The notes beneath the pieces were generated by a model. It had not been told where the DNA came from. It made no database searches and saw nothing but the letters and a program-made list of their open reading frames with translations. A DNA stretch of 64,000 nucleotides from Mycolicibacterium elephantis DSM 44368 (GTDB taxonomy: Bacteria > Actinomycetota > Actinomycetes > Mycobacteriales > Mycobacteriaceae): positions 1 through 64,000 of the forward strand of contig NZ_ATDN01000005.1 in the NCBI RefSeq assembly GCF_004014805.1. The letters are read 5' to 3'. The stretch's first letter is position 1; each line of letters begins with the position of its first letter. The position numbers and the translations under genes are program-made. Below are positions 48,983 to 57,755 of this stretch, one piece after another.

Positions 48983-50030
48983 GCACTTGAGTGTGCGCGG
49001 ACGCACGGACATCTCGGCGCAAAAGCACCGCTAGGTCGGTAGCAGCGGTTGATTGGTCCAGCAGCCCGCGCAACTCGTCCGGTGTGAGCCAGGGCGCACT
49101 GCGGTGAACCATCCGGTGACAGTTGGCGCAAAGCAGTATCAGATCGCTCAGCTTTGTTTTCGTCTCACCAGAAGCGTGCAGCGGCAGGGTGTGGTGGACT
49201 TCGATGTACTCGCGACCCCGTTCGCCATAGATTGCCTCGAAGTCGAAACCACATACTTCGCACCCGACGCGTGGATGTTTCTTGAGGAAGTCGGCAATCT
49301 TCTTACGCCGCAGGTTCTTATCGCGCTCCCGCACGAAGTGCCGCCGTTGAAGCAAGCGCCCCTCGTGTGCCTCGTCGTCCTCCTCGTCTATTGGCGTTAC
49401 GAGCTGCTCGACGCTGTCGTTTGCGATGGCTCGCCGCAGTTCCTCGGCGATCCCATGCATGTAGGCCGGGTCGTCAAGAAACTCTTGAAGCACTTCCTCG
49501 TCTATAGCGCCGCCCTTGGTAGGTTGCCCGGTGTAGTCAGGGTGGTGGGTAGCGATATCCACTGTCTTCCGAGCGACTCCGTTTGGGTTGCGGAAGGTGT
49601 CACTCCGGACCTCGATCGGGTGAAACGGCAATCGTTGCAGTAGGGCTGATAGCTCGATGACTCGCGGGTCTTCGGCTGTCATGTACTGCCAGGCGTTCTG
49701 CGCAACGAGATCGCACGCGAGGATCACCTCGTCGCGGACCCAGGGCGGCGATCGTTTCGGCGGAACGTGAAAGCCGAGTTGACGCAGTTGCCGCACGACG
49801 GTTGCTTCTCCACCGCTGAACTCGTCCGCATGGAGCGGTTGACCACCCGGCAAGTAGCTATGCGCTGCGCCAGCGATCGCTTTCGAGTCGTACTGCTTGC
49901 CATCACGGATCACGAAGTAGTCCTTGGCCGGACCGAAGCCGTACTTGACGAGGAAAGCGTCACGGCCCACCTCGTCGTACTCGTCGATCGCTGCGTTCAC
50001 CGCTGCTGCGGTCAGGTCCGCCAGTGCCAT
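48975..50030 (-). CDS. McrA-like HNH restriction endonuclease
   Basis: The 351-residue protein has an N-terminal domain like the head domain of ScoMcrA (DGKQYDSKAIAGAAHSYL...EFSGGEATVVRQLRQLGF, about residues 45-90), a middle helical domain of unknown role, and a C-terminal HNH nuclease with zinc ligands CEVCGFDF and CANCH, and the catalytic EVHHTLPL. Such proteins cut modified DNA (type IV restriction). I chose the ATG at 50030: TATCGT lies 7 nt upstream, consistent with a leaderless transcript starting here, and the extra 11 upstream codons are not conserved-looking. It overlaps the OGG-fold gene. Confidence 0.78.
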   Translation of the reverse strand: MALADLTAAAVNAAIDEYDEVGRDAFLVKYGFGPAKDYFVIRDGKQYDSKAIAGAAHSYLPGGQPLHADEFSGGEATVVRQLRQLGFHVPPKRSPPWVRDEVILACDLVAQNAWQYMTAEDPRVIELSALLQRLPFHPIEVRSDTFRNPNGVARKTVDIATHHPDYTGQPTKGGAIDEEVLQEFLDDPAYMHGIAEELRRAIANDSVEQLVTPIDEEDDEAHEGRLLQRRHFVRERDKNLRRKKIADFLKKHPRVGCEVCGFDFEAIYGERGREYIEVHHTLPLHASGETKTKLSDLILLCANCHRMVHRSAPWLTPDELRGLLDQSTAATDLAVLLRRDVRASAHTQVHD

Positions 50031-50123
50031 GCCGCAGACGATAGCGCGGGTGTCCGACAGCAACCTCCTACATACGAAACATGATGAGTCGAGCGTCGGT
50101 CCAACGATTAGAGCGTGAGTCGC

Positions 50124-51446
50124 TTACTCTTCTTCTTCTTCTTCAGCTTCGGCCCAGGTATCAGCGATTTCGGTTGGAAGGTCGATACTTTCGAGCAGCT
50201 CCTTCTTGTCTTGCTGATTGAGCCAAATCAAAAAGCTTCTATCGACCACGTTCAGACGACGATGTGATTGATCGTAATCGAACACGATGGGGGTCATCCG
50301 GTGTTGAACCTGAAGATTGGCAAACGCCGACAAAGCCTGTGAGATGTTGCCAGGGTTCAGACTTCCTCCACGCGGGTGATACTTCTTGAGCATCCGATTG
50401 ATATGGCGCAACTCAAGACCCTTTTCGTGGCTCGTGACCGGCGTCATGACTATCGGCAGTAAGAGCCAGCGGTACATCTGTAGCTCGGTGGCGCCAAAGC
50501 CCTGAGCGAAACTGACGAGGAACTCCATGTATCGTGCCGACTGTTTGTCCACGACACTCTTTATGAGAGCCTTGGCATTGGGCGACACCCTTCGATGGTC
50601 TCGCAGCGTTTCGAACACTCCGGCCTCGGTCAGTGCCGTGTAGCACGTCTCCTGGACAACGTAAATGCTGTCGTAGGACTCTTCGATCAGCTCGTTCTTG
50701 AAGTCGTCACTAAACTCGACATTGAGCATGGCTTCACCCTTGGATACCGCTTCCAGCAGTTCGTCCTTGGTCCATTTGTCGGCATTTATTGTCGTCACTC
50801 GTCAGGTCAGATCACCGTTGTACTGAATCAGCCGATTCTCTTGGAGCCATACTCCGACAATTATGAATGTATACTTCGAGTTTTCGTGGAAAGCCTTGAG
50901 ACTCACAGCGAATTGCCGCTGTGTTTCGTCGGGCAGGTAATGGAAGTCTTCTAGAACAATCCATCCTTTGAAGCCCACCTTATTCAAGGCCGTGATTATG
51001 TCGTTGACATCTGCTGGATCGAGTTCTAAGGCGACTTCGGTAGTCTCACTGCTTTTGGAAGCGACGGCATCAGCACCGATTTCGGTCTCTGCACCGCTTC
51101 CGAGAAAAGCGGCCTTCAGCTTTGCTTTTGCACTGATCTTTACTTCGCCTGATATCGCCTTCTTGGTCGTCTGTTCGACCGTATACCCCACCTGCTTCAG
51201 CAGGGAGGCCATTAGCTGGGCTAGGGTCCAAGAATTGGCGCATGTGAGTACGGTGTATTCGTCCGGTTTTAGATGGTGCTTGCGGAGCGAGGTCTTGCCT
51301 TGCTTGGAGCTGCCGTAAATAACCAAGTGCTTATCGCGCGTCAGATTTTCGACAAGTTCATCATCTACGCTCGGCCGGTACGAGTAGTTGAGCGGCTCAT
51401 CCCTGCTGATGCCGAACACCTCTGAAGTCTTGAACACCTTCGCCAT
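50124..51446 (-). pseudogene. ORC/KAP-like AAA ATPase interrupted by an in-frame TGA
   Basis: Two reading segments in the same frame (51446-50802 and 50798-50124) together encode one protein of about 440 residues. The first has Walker A YGSSKQGKTSL and Walker B GWIVLEDFHYL; the second has the lid-type continuation INADKWTKDELLEAVSKGE and a C-terminal helical domain. The junction reads ...QYNGDLT-TGA-RVTTINADKW. A single change from GGA (Gly) to TGA at 50802-50804 would explain it. The part after the stop could restart at the GTG at 50798, two codons later, giving a two-subunit protein. G+C content is visibly lower than in neighbours. It lies beside the HNH/OGG pair and may be its ATPase partner, or a separate defence gene. 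Confidence 0.7.
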
Positions 51447-51510
51447 GCACACCATCGTTCACTCGCGGCGCTGTCTTGGGGCGGCACGACACGCACACCA
51501 CGTCGACCCA

Positions 51511-53055
51511 TCAAGACCAACCTCCGCGGCCAGCCCGCGCCGCCGGGCAATTGGCGATACGACGCGCCATCCAATCGGGTGGTGCGATGCGGCGTACGCC
51601 GAGTCGGCGTTCCAAGTCGAGAGGACTGACTAGTGTCCACTGCTGCCCCGCTGCGTGCGTGACTACGTCGTGGGCGACCACCAGCGCGGCCAGCGCGTCG
51701 GGCTGATGCTGATGTTGCTGCCAATGCACCGCAGCTTGCTCAAGGGAGGGCAGATGACCCGCGATCCGCACGGTGCCCGTCTCAAGGGCTTGCAGCAGCG
51801 CCGAGCTGCGGGCGATCGCGTCGCCGCCGCCGCGACCGCTGCCCTTCGGGGGCCATGCGGTGACGCGAACGGGCCGGTCGAGCTTGTAGCGGCGCAGCGC
51901 GTCGTTGACCACCCGCTGATACGTCTCGCGGGCGGCGAAACTCTCGACGGCGATCTCCGACGCCCCGACGTCGACCGCCAGCTCGACAGCCGCCCGCGCC
52001 CAGGCGTCCGAGGTCATCGGCGCACTGACGTCGGCGATCACCGCCACGACGCCGTCGCGGGTCAGCGACGCGGCCACGATCCCGCAGGCATCACCCGAGC
52101 CGCTGTCGCTCGGGTCGACGCCCACCACGGTCATGCTGGGCGCACTCGGCGCTGCCGGTAGCCGCCACTGGTCGAGCCACTCGCGTTTGATCAGCCCGCC
52201 CTCGGGCGCGGCGGGAACGCCCTCGTACAGAGCGAACCACGCCCGTTCGCCCGATGTGCGACGCGCAGCCGCGTAGTGATCGGCGGTGAAGCCCAGCGCC
52301 GAGGTCATCGCGACGCCGGGTGCGCGGCCCAGCGCGTCGGGGATGCCCGCCTCGGCGACGGCGGGAATGTTCGTGTGTCGCCACACTTCCGGCTCGCTGT
52401 CGAGCAGTTCCCCCGCAAGATCGCGCTCATGCCAGCGCGTCATCACCAGAAGCACCGACGCGCCGGGATGCAGCCGGGTCGCCAGCGTCGAGCGGTACTC
52501 GTTGACCACCCGACGGCGGTGCGCGGCGCTGTCGGCCTCGGCGGCGTCCTTCACCGGGTCGTCAATGATCATCAGCCCGCTGGCACCGAATCCGGTCGCC
52601 CCGCTGTTGATGCCGGTCGCGAGCAGCCCGCCTGCGTGCCCGTCGACCCGCCAGCGACTCACCGCCGTCTTGTCGGGCGACAGCCGGATGCCGAGGAACT
52701 CGCTGTGCTCGTTGATGATCCGACGCGCTTCGCGGCTGTGTTCCTGCGCCAGCTCGTCGCTGTAGCTGACGACCATGATTTGCATGTTGGGGTCGCGCAT
52801 CAGCGCCCAGACCACGGTCCAGATCGCCAGCAGCCGAGACTTGCCGGTGCGCGGCGGCGTCGACACGATGTCGCGGTGATCCGGCTCGGTCACCGAGCGC
52901 ACCGCAAGATCACTCAGCAGCCGAATAGTCGGTGTAACAACGAATTTCGGATCGAGCCGGCACGCCAGCTCGGCGGGCGAGGACGGTCGGCGTTGTGCCC
53001 GCACCGCCCGCAGGGCGCGGGCGGCGGTCAGCGTGGTGATGGGGTCGGCGGTCAT
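51511..53055 (-). CDS. Phage terminase large subunit
   Basis: TerL powers DNA packaging and cuts concatemers. The 514-residue protein has Walker A TPPRTGKSRLL (about residue 60), Walker B GLMIIDDPVKD, the coupling motif VMTRWHERD and an RNase H-fold nuclease domain with Asp residues in VVGVDPSDSGSGD and EIAVESFA. I chose the ATG at 53055; the frame extends further upstream but without TerL similarity. It follows a small zinc-ribbon gene with a 2-bp gap. Confidence 0.93.
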   Translation of the reverse strand: MTADPITTLTAARALRAVRAQRRPSSPAELACRLDPKFVVTPTIRLLSDLAVRSVTEPDHRDIVSTPPRTGKSRLLAIWTVVWALMRDPNMQIMVVSYSDELAQEHSREARRIINEHSEFLGIRLSPDKTAVSRWRVDGHAGGLLATGINSGATGFGASGLMIIDDPVKDAAEADSAAHRRRVVNEYRSTLATRLHPGASVLLVMTRWHERDLAGELLDSEPEVWRHTNIPAVAEAGIPDALGRAPGVAMTSALGFTADHYAAARRTSGERAWFALYEGVPAAPEGGLIKREWLDQWRLPAAPSAPSMTVVGVDPSDSGSGDACGIVAASLTRDGVVAVIADVSAPMTSDAWARAAVELAVDVGASEIAVESFAARETYQRVVNDALRRYKLDRPVRVTAWPPKGSGRGGGDAIARSSALLQALETGTVRIAGHLPSLEQAAVHWQQHQHQPDALAALVVAHDVVTHAAGQQWTLVSPLDLERRLGVRRIAPPDWMARRIANCPAARAGRGGWS

Positions 53056-53057
53056 GG

Positions 53058-53321
53058 TCACGCAGCCCTTTGTCGGTGTTGCTTGGGGTTGAATCCGGCT
53101 TCGGCTGCGGTCCACAGATCGGCTCGCCGCCACTGGTGCCCGCAGCCGTCGCATTGATACCGGCAGATGACGTACTTGCCGCCGCGCCAGGTGACCGAGG
53201 TCGGCTCGGTCAGCGAGGCCAGGCGAACCCGGCTGTCGGCCCAGAGACCGAGCGGATTGCAGCGCGGGCAGTAGTCGGGCAGAAACTCGATGCTCTCGGG
53301 GCGGCGGTCGGTGATCGTCAT
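53058..53321 (-). CDS. Small zinc-ribbon protein
   Basis: The 87-residue product has two Cys pairs, YCPRCNP and YQCDGCGHQW, forming a zinc ribbon. It sits 2 bp upstream of terL in the operon. It may act in late gene control or as a TerL partner. Function unknown. Confidence 0.7.
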   Translation of the reverse strand: MTITDRRPESIEFLPDYCPRCNPLGLWADSRVRLASLTEPTSVTWRGGKYVICRYQCDGCGHQWRRADLWTAAEAGFNPKQHRQRAA

Positions 53322-53350
53322 TGTGGCTCGTCTCTCGGTGTTGCCCGGCG

Positions 53351-53908
53351 TCAGGCGATGTGCTTGCGCTTTCGGCGCGGCTCGACGGGCGGCACGTCCC
53401 GCAACCCAGCGCGGATGTTGGCGAGTTGCACGCTGCCCGGCCCGCCGCCGTCGGTGATGCCCAGCGCCGCACAGACGTCGGCGTGGGTCGCCTCGCCGTC
53501 GCGGTGCAGCTTCTGCGCCACGCGCACAACGCCGGGCCAGCAGCGCGTCAGCAGGCCGGTGAGCCGCTGATCGACGGCCTGCGTCCCGCCGCTGGCGAGC
53601 AGTGCGCGGTCGTCGTGCTGGGCTGCCGTGGCGAGCACGTCGTAGATTTCGCGCTGCGTGGGCCGCTTACCGGCCCGCCACCGCGCCTGCGCCCACGGAC
53701 CCGCGTAGACGGTCGACGCCCAACTGCCGTCGGGCACGTCGTCATGCACGGTCTTGCCAGTCACGCCCCACACTCGGCTGTCGGCGACGGCAGCGGTGTG
53801 GATGCGACCGCCGAGCAGCGCCGCCGCGACCGCGTGCCCGGCCTCATGCACGCAGGTTTCAAGGTGTTGCCGTTCGTGTGGGGTCAGGTCGGTCAGACGC
53901 AGTGTCAT
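53351..53908 (-). CDS. M41-like HExxH metallopeptidase-domain protein
   Basis: The 185-residue protein carries CVHEAGHAVAAALLGGRI near residue 20, the zinc-binding HExxH helix of FtsH/M41-type peptidases, but lacks an AAA domain. The rest is helical. Similar free-standing HEAGH proteins are found in actinophages, possibly as head-maturation or regulatory proteases. Its ATG overlaps the stop of the upstream gene (TGATG). A second HExxH protein is encoded nearby at 55052-55738. Confidence 0.7.
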   Translation of the reverse strand: MTLRLTDLTPHERQHLETCVHEAGHAVAAALLGGRIHTAAVADSRVWGVTGKTVHDDVPDGSWASTVYAGPWAQARWRAGKRPTQREIYDVLATAAQHDDRALLASGGTQAVDQRLTGLLTRCWPGVVRVAQKLHRDGEATHADVCAALGITDGGGPGSVQLANIRAGLRDVPPVEPRRKRKHIA

Positions 53909-54237
53909 CAATCGGTGTCCTCTCGGTTGTCGTAGAAGATCGGCGTCGAGACGGCGAGACCCGCACCCATGCCGCCGTCCCGACGCCGACCATCGGCAGC
54001 ACTGATCGGAGTCATATCGGTGCCGCCGCCGGGGTAGGCCGTCATGGTGTTGCGGCCCTTGGCGATCCGCTGCTCTCGGTTCCTGCGGTCGTAGGCGTCG
54101 GCCTTGGCCGCAGCCTTATCGAGATAACGGTCGACGCAGGCTCGGCACCGCCAGCCGTGCTTGCTGCCCTTGTAGGTCAGGCAGGGACCGCCGCAATCCC
54201 AGCAGACGGCGACGGTGTCGGCGAGTGCGGCGGTCAT
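53908..54237 (-). CDS. Zinc-ribbon protein of element C
   Basis: The 109-residue product starts MTAALADTVAVCWDCGGPCLTYKG and later has WRCRACVDRYLDK: two Cys pairs forming a treble-clef-like zinc site. It overlaps the upstream putative virion gene by 4 bp and the downstream HEAGH gene by 1 bp. Function unknown. Confidence 0.65.
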   Translation of the reverse strand: MTAALADTVAVCWDCGGPCLTYKGSKHGWRCRACVDRYLDKAAAKADAYDRRNREQRIAKGRNTMTAYPGGGTDMTPISAADGRRRDGGMGAGLAVSTPIFYDNREDTD

Positions 54238-55040
54238 GGCGTCACCGTCACAGCGGCGACGACCGCCTCGACGCCGACGACGAACGAACGCTCGGCGATC
54301 GCGGCGAACGTGTTGTGCCGCTCGTCAATCGCCTTGCGCAGCGTCGGCTGATCACGCCACCCGTAGGGCTGGCTCGTCGCGACGAGGGTGTCGCCGAGGC
54401 CGTCCACGTACCCGCCGCCGACGACGACGGTGTGCCCTCCCGGCGACTTGAGCACCGCGCCGTTGCGCTTGAACAGGTCGGGGTCGGTGGCGACCCACTG
54501 CGCCCCGACGTGGATGAACCCGGTCGTATTGGTCTGCGCGAGCACGCCCTCGATGTAGCCCACGGCGAGCCGCAGCGTCACCGCCGTCTCGATGCCGCCG
54601 GGCAGCGCCGCTGCCTCGGTGAGCAGCCGGGCGGCGAACTCGCGCTCGACGGCGGTCTGCTCTTGCAGCCGCAGAATCTGTTGTGCCCGCTGGCGCACCT
54701 CGGCCTGCGAGGGCGCGGTCAGGTCGCACTGGTCGTAAGCCCACACGGTCATCGGCGCGAACGGGTCGAGGTTGTCGGGCCGGTCGCCTTCCTTGCGCTG
54801 GCCGACCGTCGCCGGGTCGGGCGGCGGGCACCACTCGGCATCCCAGACGCCGGAAGCGTCTTCGCCGCCGTAGTTGCCCGCGCTGCGCACCTCGACGCCG
54901 GAATCGAGCCAGCGCAGCGGCCCGGTCTCATCGGCCCACTGCGTCGCCGCGAACAGCCCGTTAGGCGCGGGGTTGAGCAGCGGCGCGTCGAAGCGCACCG
55001 GCAGCATGTCGGTGTAGATGGTCGGGGTCGGGGCTGTCAT
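54234..55040 (-). CDS. Putative virion structural (capsid-like) protein
   Basis: The 268-residue protein has a central segment PFAPMTVWAYDQCDLTAPSQAEVRQRAQQIL followed by AARLLTEAAALPGGI and beta-rich C-terminal segments (GHTVVVGGGYVDG, ATSQPYGWRD). Length, position upstream of terL, and beta-rich C-terminus make it the best capsid candidate of element C. Encapsulin-size proteins can adopt the HK97 fold. No direct motif proves this. It overlaps the following gene by 4 bp. Confidence 0.45.
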   Translation of the reverse strand: MTAPTPTIYTDMLPVRFDAPLLNPAPNGLFAATQWADETGPLRWLDSGVEVRSAGNYGGEDASGVWDAEWCPPPDPATVGQRKEGDRPDNLDPFAPMTVWAYDQCDLTAPSQAEVRQRAQQILRLQEQTAVEREFAARLLTEAAALPGGIETAVTLRLAVGYIEGVLAQTNTTGFIHVGAQWVATDPDLFKRNGAVLKSPGGHTVVVGGGYVDGLGDTLVATSQPYGWRDQPTLRKAIDERHNTFAAIAERSFVVGVEAVVAAVTVTP

Positions 55041-55051
55041 CGCGGCGTCTC

Positions 55052-55738
55052 CTATGCGTCGATGCCCAGCGCCGCCAGTTCGGCGCGAGCCTTGTCGGTG
55101 TCGGTCATCGGGGCGGGGCGGCTGCGCTCGGCCCGGCTGCGGTCGGCGCGGTCGAGCAGCCGGTCGAGCGACAGCGCGGCGGCGTCAAGGACACGCAGCG
55201 CCGCTTCCACGCGCTCGGACGCCGTTCGTGTGCCGCGAGTGCTGCCCGGCGGCATCGCTTGGGCCAGAACGTCGCTCAGCGGCGCGGTGTGCGGCTGCAC
55301 CAGCGCGACCAGCGTCGCGGGCCAGTCTCCCGACGCGAGCGCGTGGTCGCCGATCTCGGGCAGCGCGGGCCGCTCGGCGAGGTCGACCAGTGCGCGAACC
55401 GAGCGGCCCCGCTTGTCGTAGGACAGGTGCGCGGTCTTGCGCCGGGCGTCGCGCTCGGCGATCAGTCCGACGGCGACATGGGCAAGCTCATGGGCAGCGG
55501 CGACCAGCGCGTCGACTTCGCGCCAGCACGCGCCCGGTCGCGGCAGATCGGCGACCCGGCGGGCCAGCGGCTCGCAGATCGCCGCGACCTCGGCAGCGAC
55601 GTCGAACGTGCCGGTGTAGTGGTTGGGCAGATACACCCGGCGACGCCGCCGCTGCTCGTCCTGCGAGTGGACCGGCGCGGGCTGCGGGCGCTGCCCGGCC
55701 CCGGCGGCAGGCGTGTTGTTGCGGGCCGCGATCGTCAC
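55052..55738 (-). CDS. HExxH-containing protein upstream of the capsid candidate
   Basis: The 228-residue product contains ALVAAAHELAHVAVGLIAERDARR, an HELAH zinc-peptidase signature near residue 78, in an otherwise helical Arg-rich protein. I chose the GTG at 55738, which overlaps the preceding stop by 4 bp. Its position before the capsid candidate would suit a head-maturation protease, normally a serine enzyme in HK97-type heads, so this would be unusual; inference only. Confidence 0.58.
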   Translation of the reverse strand: MTIAARNNTPAAGAGQRPQPAPVHSQDEQRRRRRVYLPNHYTGTFDVAAEVAAICEPLARRVADLPRPGACWREVDALVAAAHELAHVAVGLIAERDARRKTAHLSYDKRGRSVRALVDLAERPALPEIGDHALASGDWPATLVALVQPHTAPLSDVLAQAMPPGSTRGTRTASERVEAALRVLDAAALSLDRLLDRADRSRAERSRPAPMTDTDKARAELAALGIDA

Positions 55739-56016
55739 CGGGCAACCGCCTCGCGGTTGCCATGCTGCTCGATCACGGTCAGCAGGCTGTGCGCCTCGTC
55801 GTCGCTGATGTGCAACTCTCGGACGAGCGTCGCGTGCATACGCCAGAAGCTGAGCGCAGCCCGGCACTCATCGACACGCGGCCCGCTGGTCTCGCCACGC
55901 GAGGCCAGAACGCCGAGCCGGGCACGCCACGATTCCATCGTGCGGTCGCTCCATCGCAGGCGCGGCGGCTCGCGTCCCTGCTCGACTGTGCTGCTGTCAG
56001 TGGCTGCTTGCGTCAT
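55735..56016 (-). CDS. Small helical protein of element C
   Basis: The 93-residue product is helical and charged (LHISDDEAHSLLTVIEQHGNREAVAR at the end). It starts the virion-like operon and overlaps the following gene by 4 bp. No family recognised. Confidence 0.58.
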   Translation of the reverse strand: MTQAATDSSTVEQGREPPRLRWSDRTMESWRARLGVLASRGETSGPRVDECRAALSFWRMHATLVRELHISDDEAHSLLTVIEQHGNREAVAR

Positions 56017-56172
56017 GCCGCCAGTATGGCACTTTAGCGTGCAAGCCGCTTACGAGAGAGGTTGCAGCACAGAGTATTTCGCCGACAGCGTCGTATTAGT
56101 GACTGCGGTCGGCGCAGGTCGATTCATGTTGTCGCGCACAAGCTGTAGACGCGATCTGTGGGCGGACTCGAA

Positions 56173-56964
56173 TCACACCGAGCCGTCGCCGTCCTGATCG
56201 GTGAAGTCGCCGAGAATGATTTGGCTGCGGTTGGGGTCATCGCTGTCGTAGAGGCTGACCAAGATTGCTCGCGCAGGTGCGGTGTCGTTCACCCATTCCC
56301 ACTTGCGGAACCTCGCCCCATCCTCGGCTATACCTTCCTCGTCGCCCGAATACCGGCGGTCCATACCGCTGATCGAGTCGAAATCCCATTCCGTGTTCAC
56401 ATACCGTTCGGCGTCATCGAAGCTCAGCGGAACGTCCCACATCTCCATGACGTCGCCGCCGTCGCCGTCCTCGGAGTTCTTGGTGGCCCTCAAGATCGAC
56501 CCGCTCGGCAGGTGCAGACCCTTCACTGTGGGTGATTGCGGTCCCGGTTCGGGCGCGGCGCTAGTGCTGTCCGAGCCTTCTGCCATGCCCCTCGCAGCCA
56601 CCATGGGCATCTCAGCGCACGCGGCCTCGTACTTCGGCAGCAGCTTGTCTTCCTGTTCATCGGTGAGACCGAGTGTGTCGAGGGTGTCAGCGTTCACGGC
56701 CTTCGGATTGAACGCACATGCCATCAGCGGCCCGGCAAACCGATCGGAGACATCGTCGGTTGACGCGCTGGCGGGAACCAACTCCATGTCGTCAATCGCG
56801 GTGTATAGAGCAACCATCGCGGGTGCTGACTTCAACATGTCGGCTTGCTCGGACTTCCACTGCTGTAACCAAGGACTGTTCCGGTGCTCATCTTCGTCGC
56901 TGGAACAGCCGACCAGCACCGTGGCAAGGGCCGCACCGAGGACGACCGCATGTCTGAACATCAT
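56173..56964 (-). CDS. Secreted lipoprotein, possible superinfection-exclusion factor
   Basis: The 263-residue protein has a classic lipoprotein signal: short basic start, hydrophobic core AVVLGAALATVL and lipobox VGC with Cys at about residue 20, followed by an acidic SSDEDE linker. The mature part is a soluble, Asp/Glu-rich domain of unknown family. Envelope lipoproteins on prophages and satellites often block infection by other phages or alter the host surface. It stands alone between the virion-like operon and a serine recombinase. Confidence 0.68.
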   Translation of the reverse strand: MMFRHAVVLGAALATVLVGCSSDEDEHRNSPWLQQWKSEQADMLKSAPAMVALYTAIDDMELVPASASTDDVSDRFAGPLMACAFNPKAVNADTLDTLGLTDEQEDKLLPKYEAACAEMPMVAARGMAEGSDSTSAAPEPGPQSPTVKGLHLPSGSILRATKNSEDGDGGDVMEMWDVPLSFDDAERYVNTEWDFDSISGMDRRYSGDEEGIAEDGARFRKWEWVNDTAPARAILVSLYDSDDPNRSQIILGDFTDQDGDGSV

Positions 56965-57028
56965 TCGTGGTTATCACAAGACAACCCGACGGCGTCGGGA
57001 AACTCACTTGCTCAATTGGGCGGGAACG

Positions 57029-57616
57029 TCAGCTTTTCTCGGCGAGCGTGCGATACAGCGTCGCCCGGCTGACGCCGAGCGTCTCGGCGATCACCGGCAT
57101 CGGCTCGCCGTTGGCCCGCAGCGTCTCGGCTTGCCTGATCTGTCCCGGCGTCAGCTTGCGCGGTCTGCCGATTGGCAGGTCGCGGGCTTTGCGCGACGCC
57201 TTGGCCGCTGCCCGGCGCTCGCGGCCAAGCTCAAGCTCAAGCTCGGCGAGCGAGGCGAGCACGCCCGCGATCATGCGCCCGGTCGCGTTCGACGTGTCGA
57301 TGCCCTCGCGCAGTGAGCGGATGACGATGCCGCGCTCGTTGAGATCGCGAATCGTCAGCATGACCTCGGCGGCGTTGCGCCCGAGCCTGTCGATCCCGGC
57401 GACGACGATCGTGTCGCCGGGCCGGGCGTGATCGAGCAGCGCGGCCAGGCCGGGCCGCTGCTCGCGGGTCGATGTGCCGGTGAGCTTGTCGCTCCACATG
57501 CGGTCGACGCCTACGGCGTTGAGCGCGTCGGTCTGCGCGTCGAGGGACTGGTGGCCGGTGCTGACTCGGGCGTAGCCGAGTAGCTGACCGGCGGCTGATG
57601 CTGTCGCGGTCGTCAT
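57029..57616 (-). CDS. Small serine recombinase (resolvase/invertase)
   Basis: The 195-residue protein has the catalytic Ser in YARVSTGHQ, the Arg-rich AGIDRLGRNAAEVM helix, the E-helix (GVLASLAELELELGRERR) and a C-terminal Hin-type HTH (PMPVIAETLGVSRATLYRTLAE). This is the Tn3 resolvase/DNA invertase class. It lies within element C in addition to the tyrosine integrase, so it may be part of a smaller insert with the lipoprotein, or resolve multimers or tandem elements. Confidence 0.92.
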   Translation of the reverse strand: MTTATASAAGQLLGYARVSTGHQSLDAQTDALNAVGVDRMWSDKLTGTSTREQRPGLAALLDHARPGDTIVVAGIDRLGRNAAEVMLTIRDLNERGIVIRSLREGIDTSNATGRMIAGVLASLAELELELGRERRAAAKASRKARDLPIGRPRKLTPGQIRQAETLRANGEPMPVIAETLGVSRATLYRTLAEKS

Positions 57617-57628
57617 GCGCCGAGTCTA

Positions 57629-57646
57629 TCTCATAAGTCGATGAGA
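57629..57646. repeat. Candidate resolvase binding site
   Basis: TCTCAT-AAGTCG-ATGAGA, an 18-bp inverted repeat 13 bp upstream of the recombinase start, resembling a subsite of a res site. Confidence 0.45.
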
Positions 57647-57755
57647 CATTGTTTTAATACGCGACAACTTTCGAGACTCACGACTACGGAGAATGTTGCA
57701 CCCAAACGTGACTCCGACCTGTGTCGCGGAACTAAAGAATTGAGACAGCCTCGGC

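Noticed and set aside
50124..51446. In-frame TGA considered as selenocysteine or programmed read-through
   Set aside because: The expected residue is a Gly next to ordinary residues, no selenocysteine-insertion context or selenoprotein family is seen; nonsense mutation or sequencing error is simpler.
57029..57616. Serine recombinase considered as the integrase of element C
   Set aside because: It is a small resolvase/invertase type located far from the att site; the tyrosine integrase next to the att core is the better candidate.
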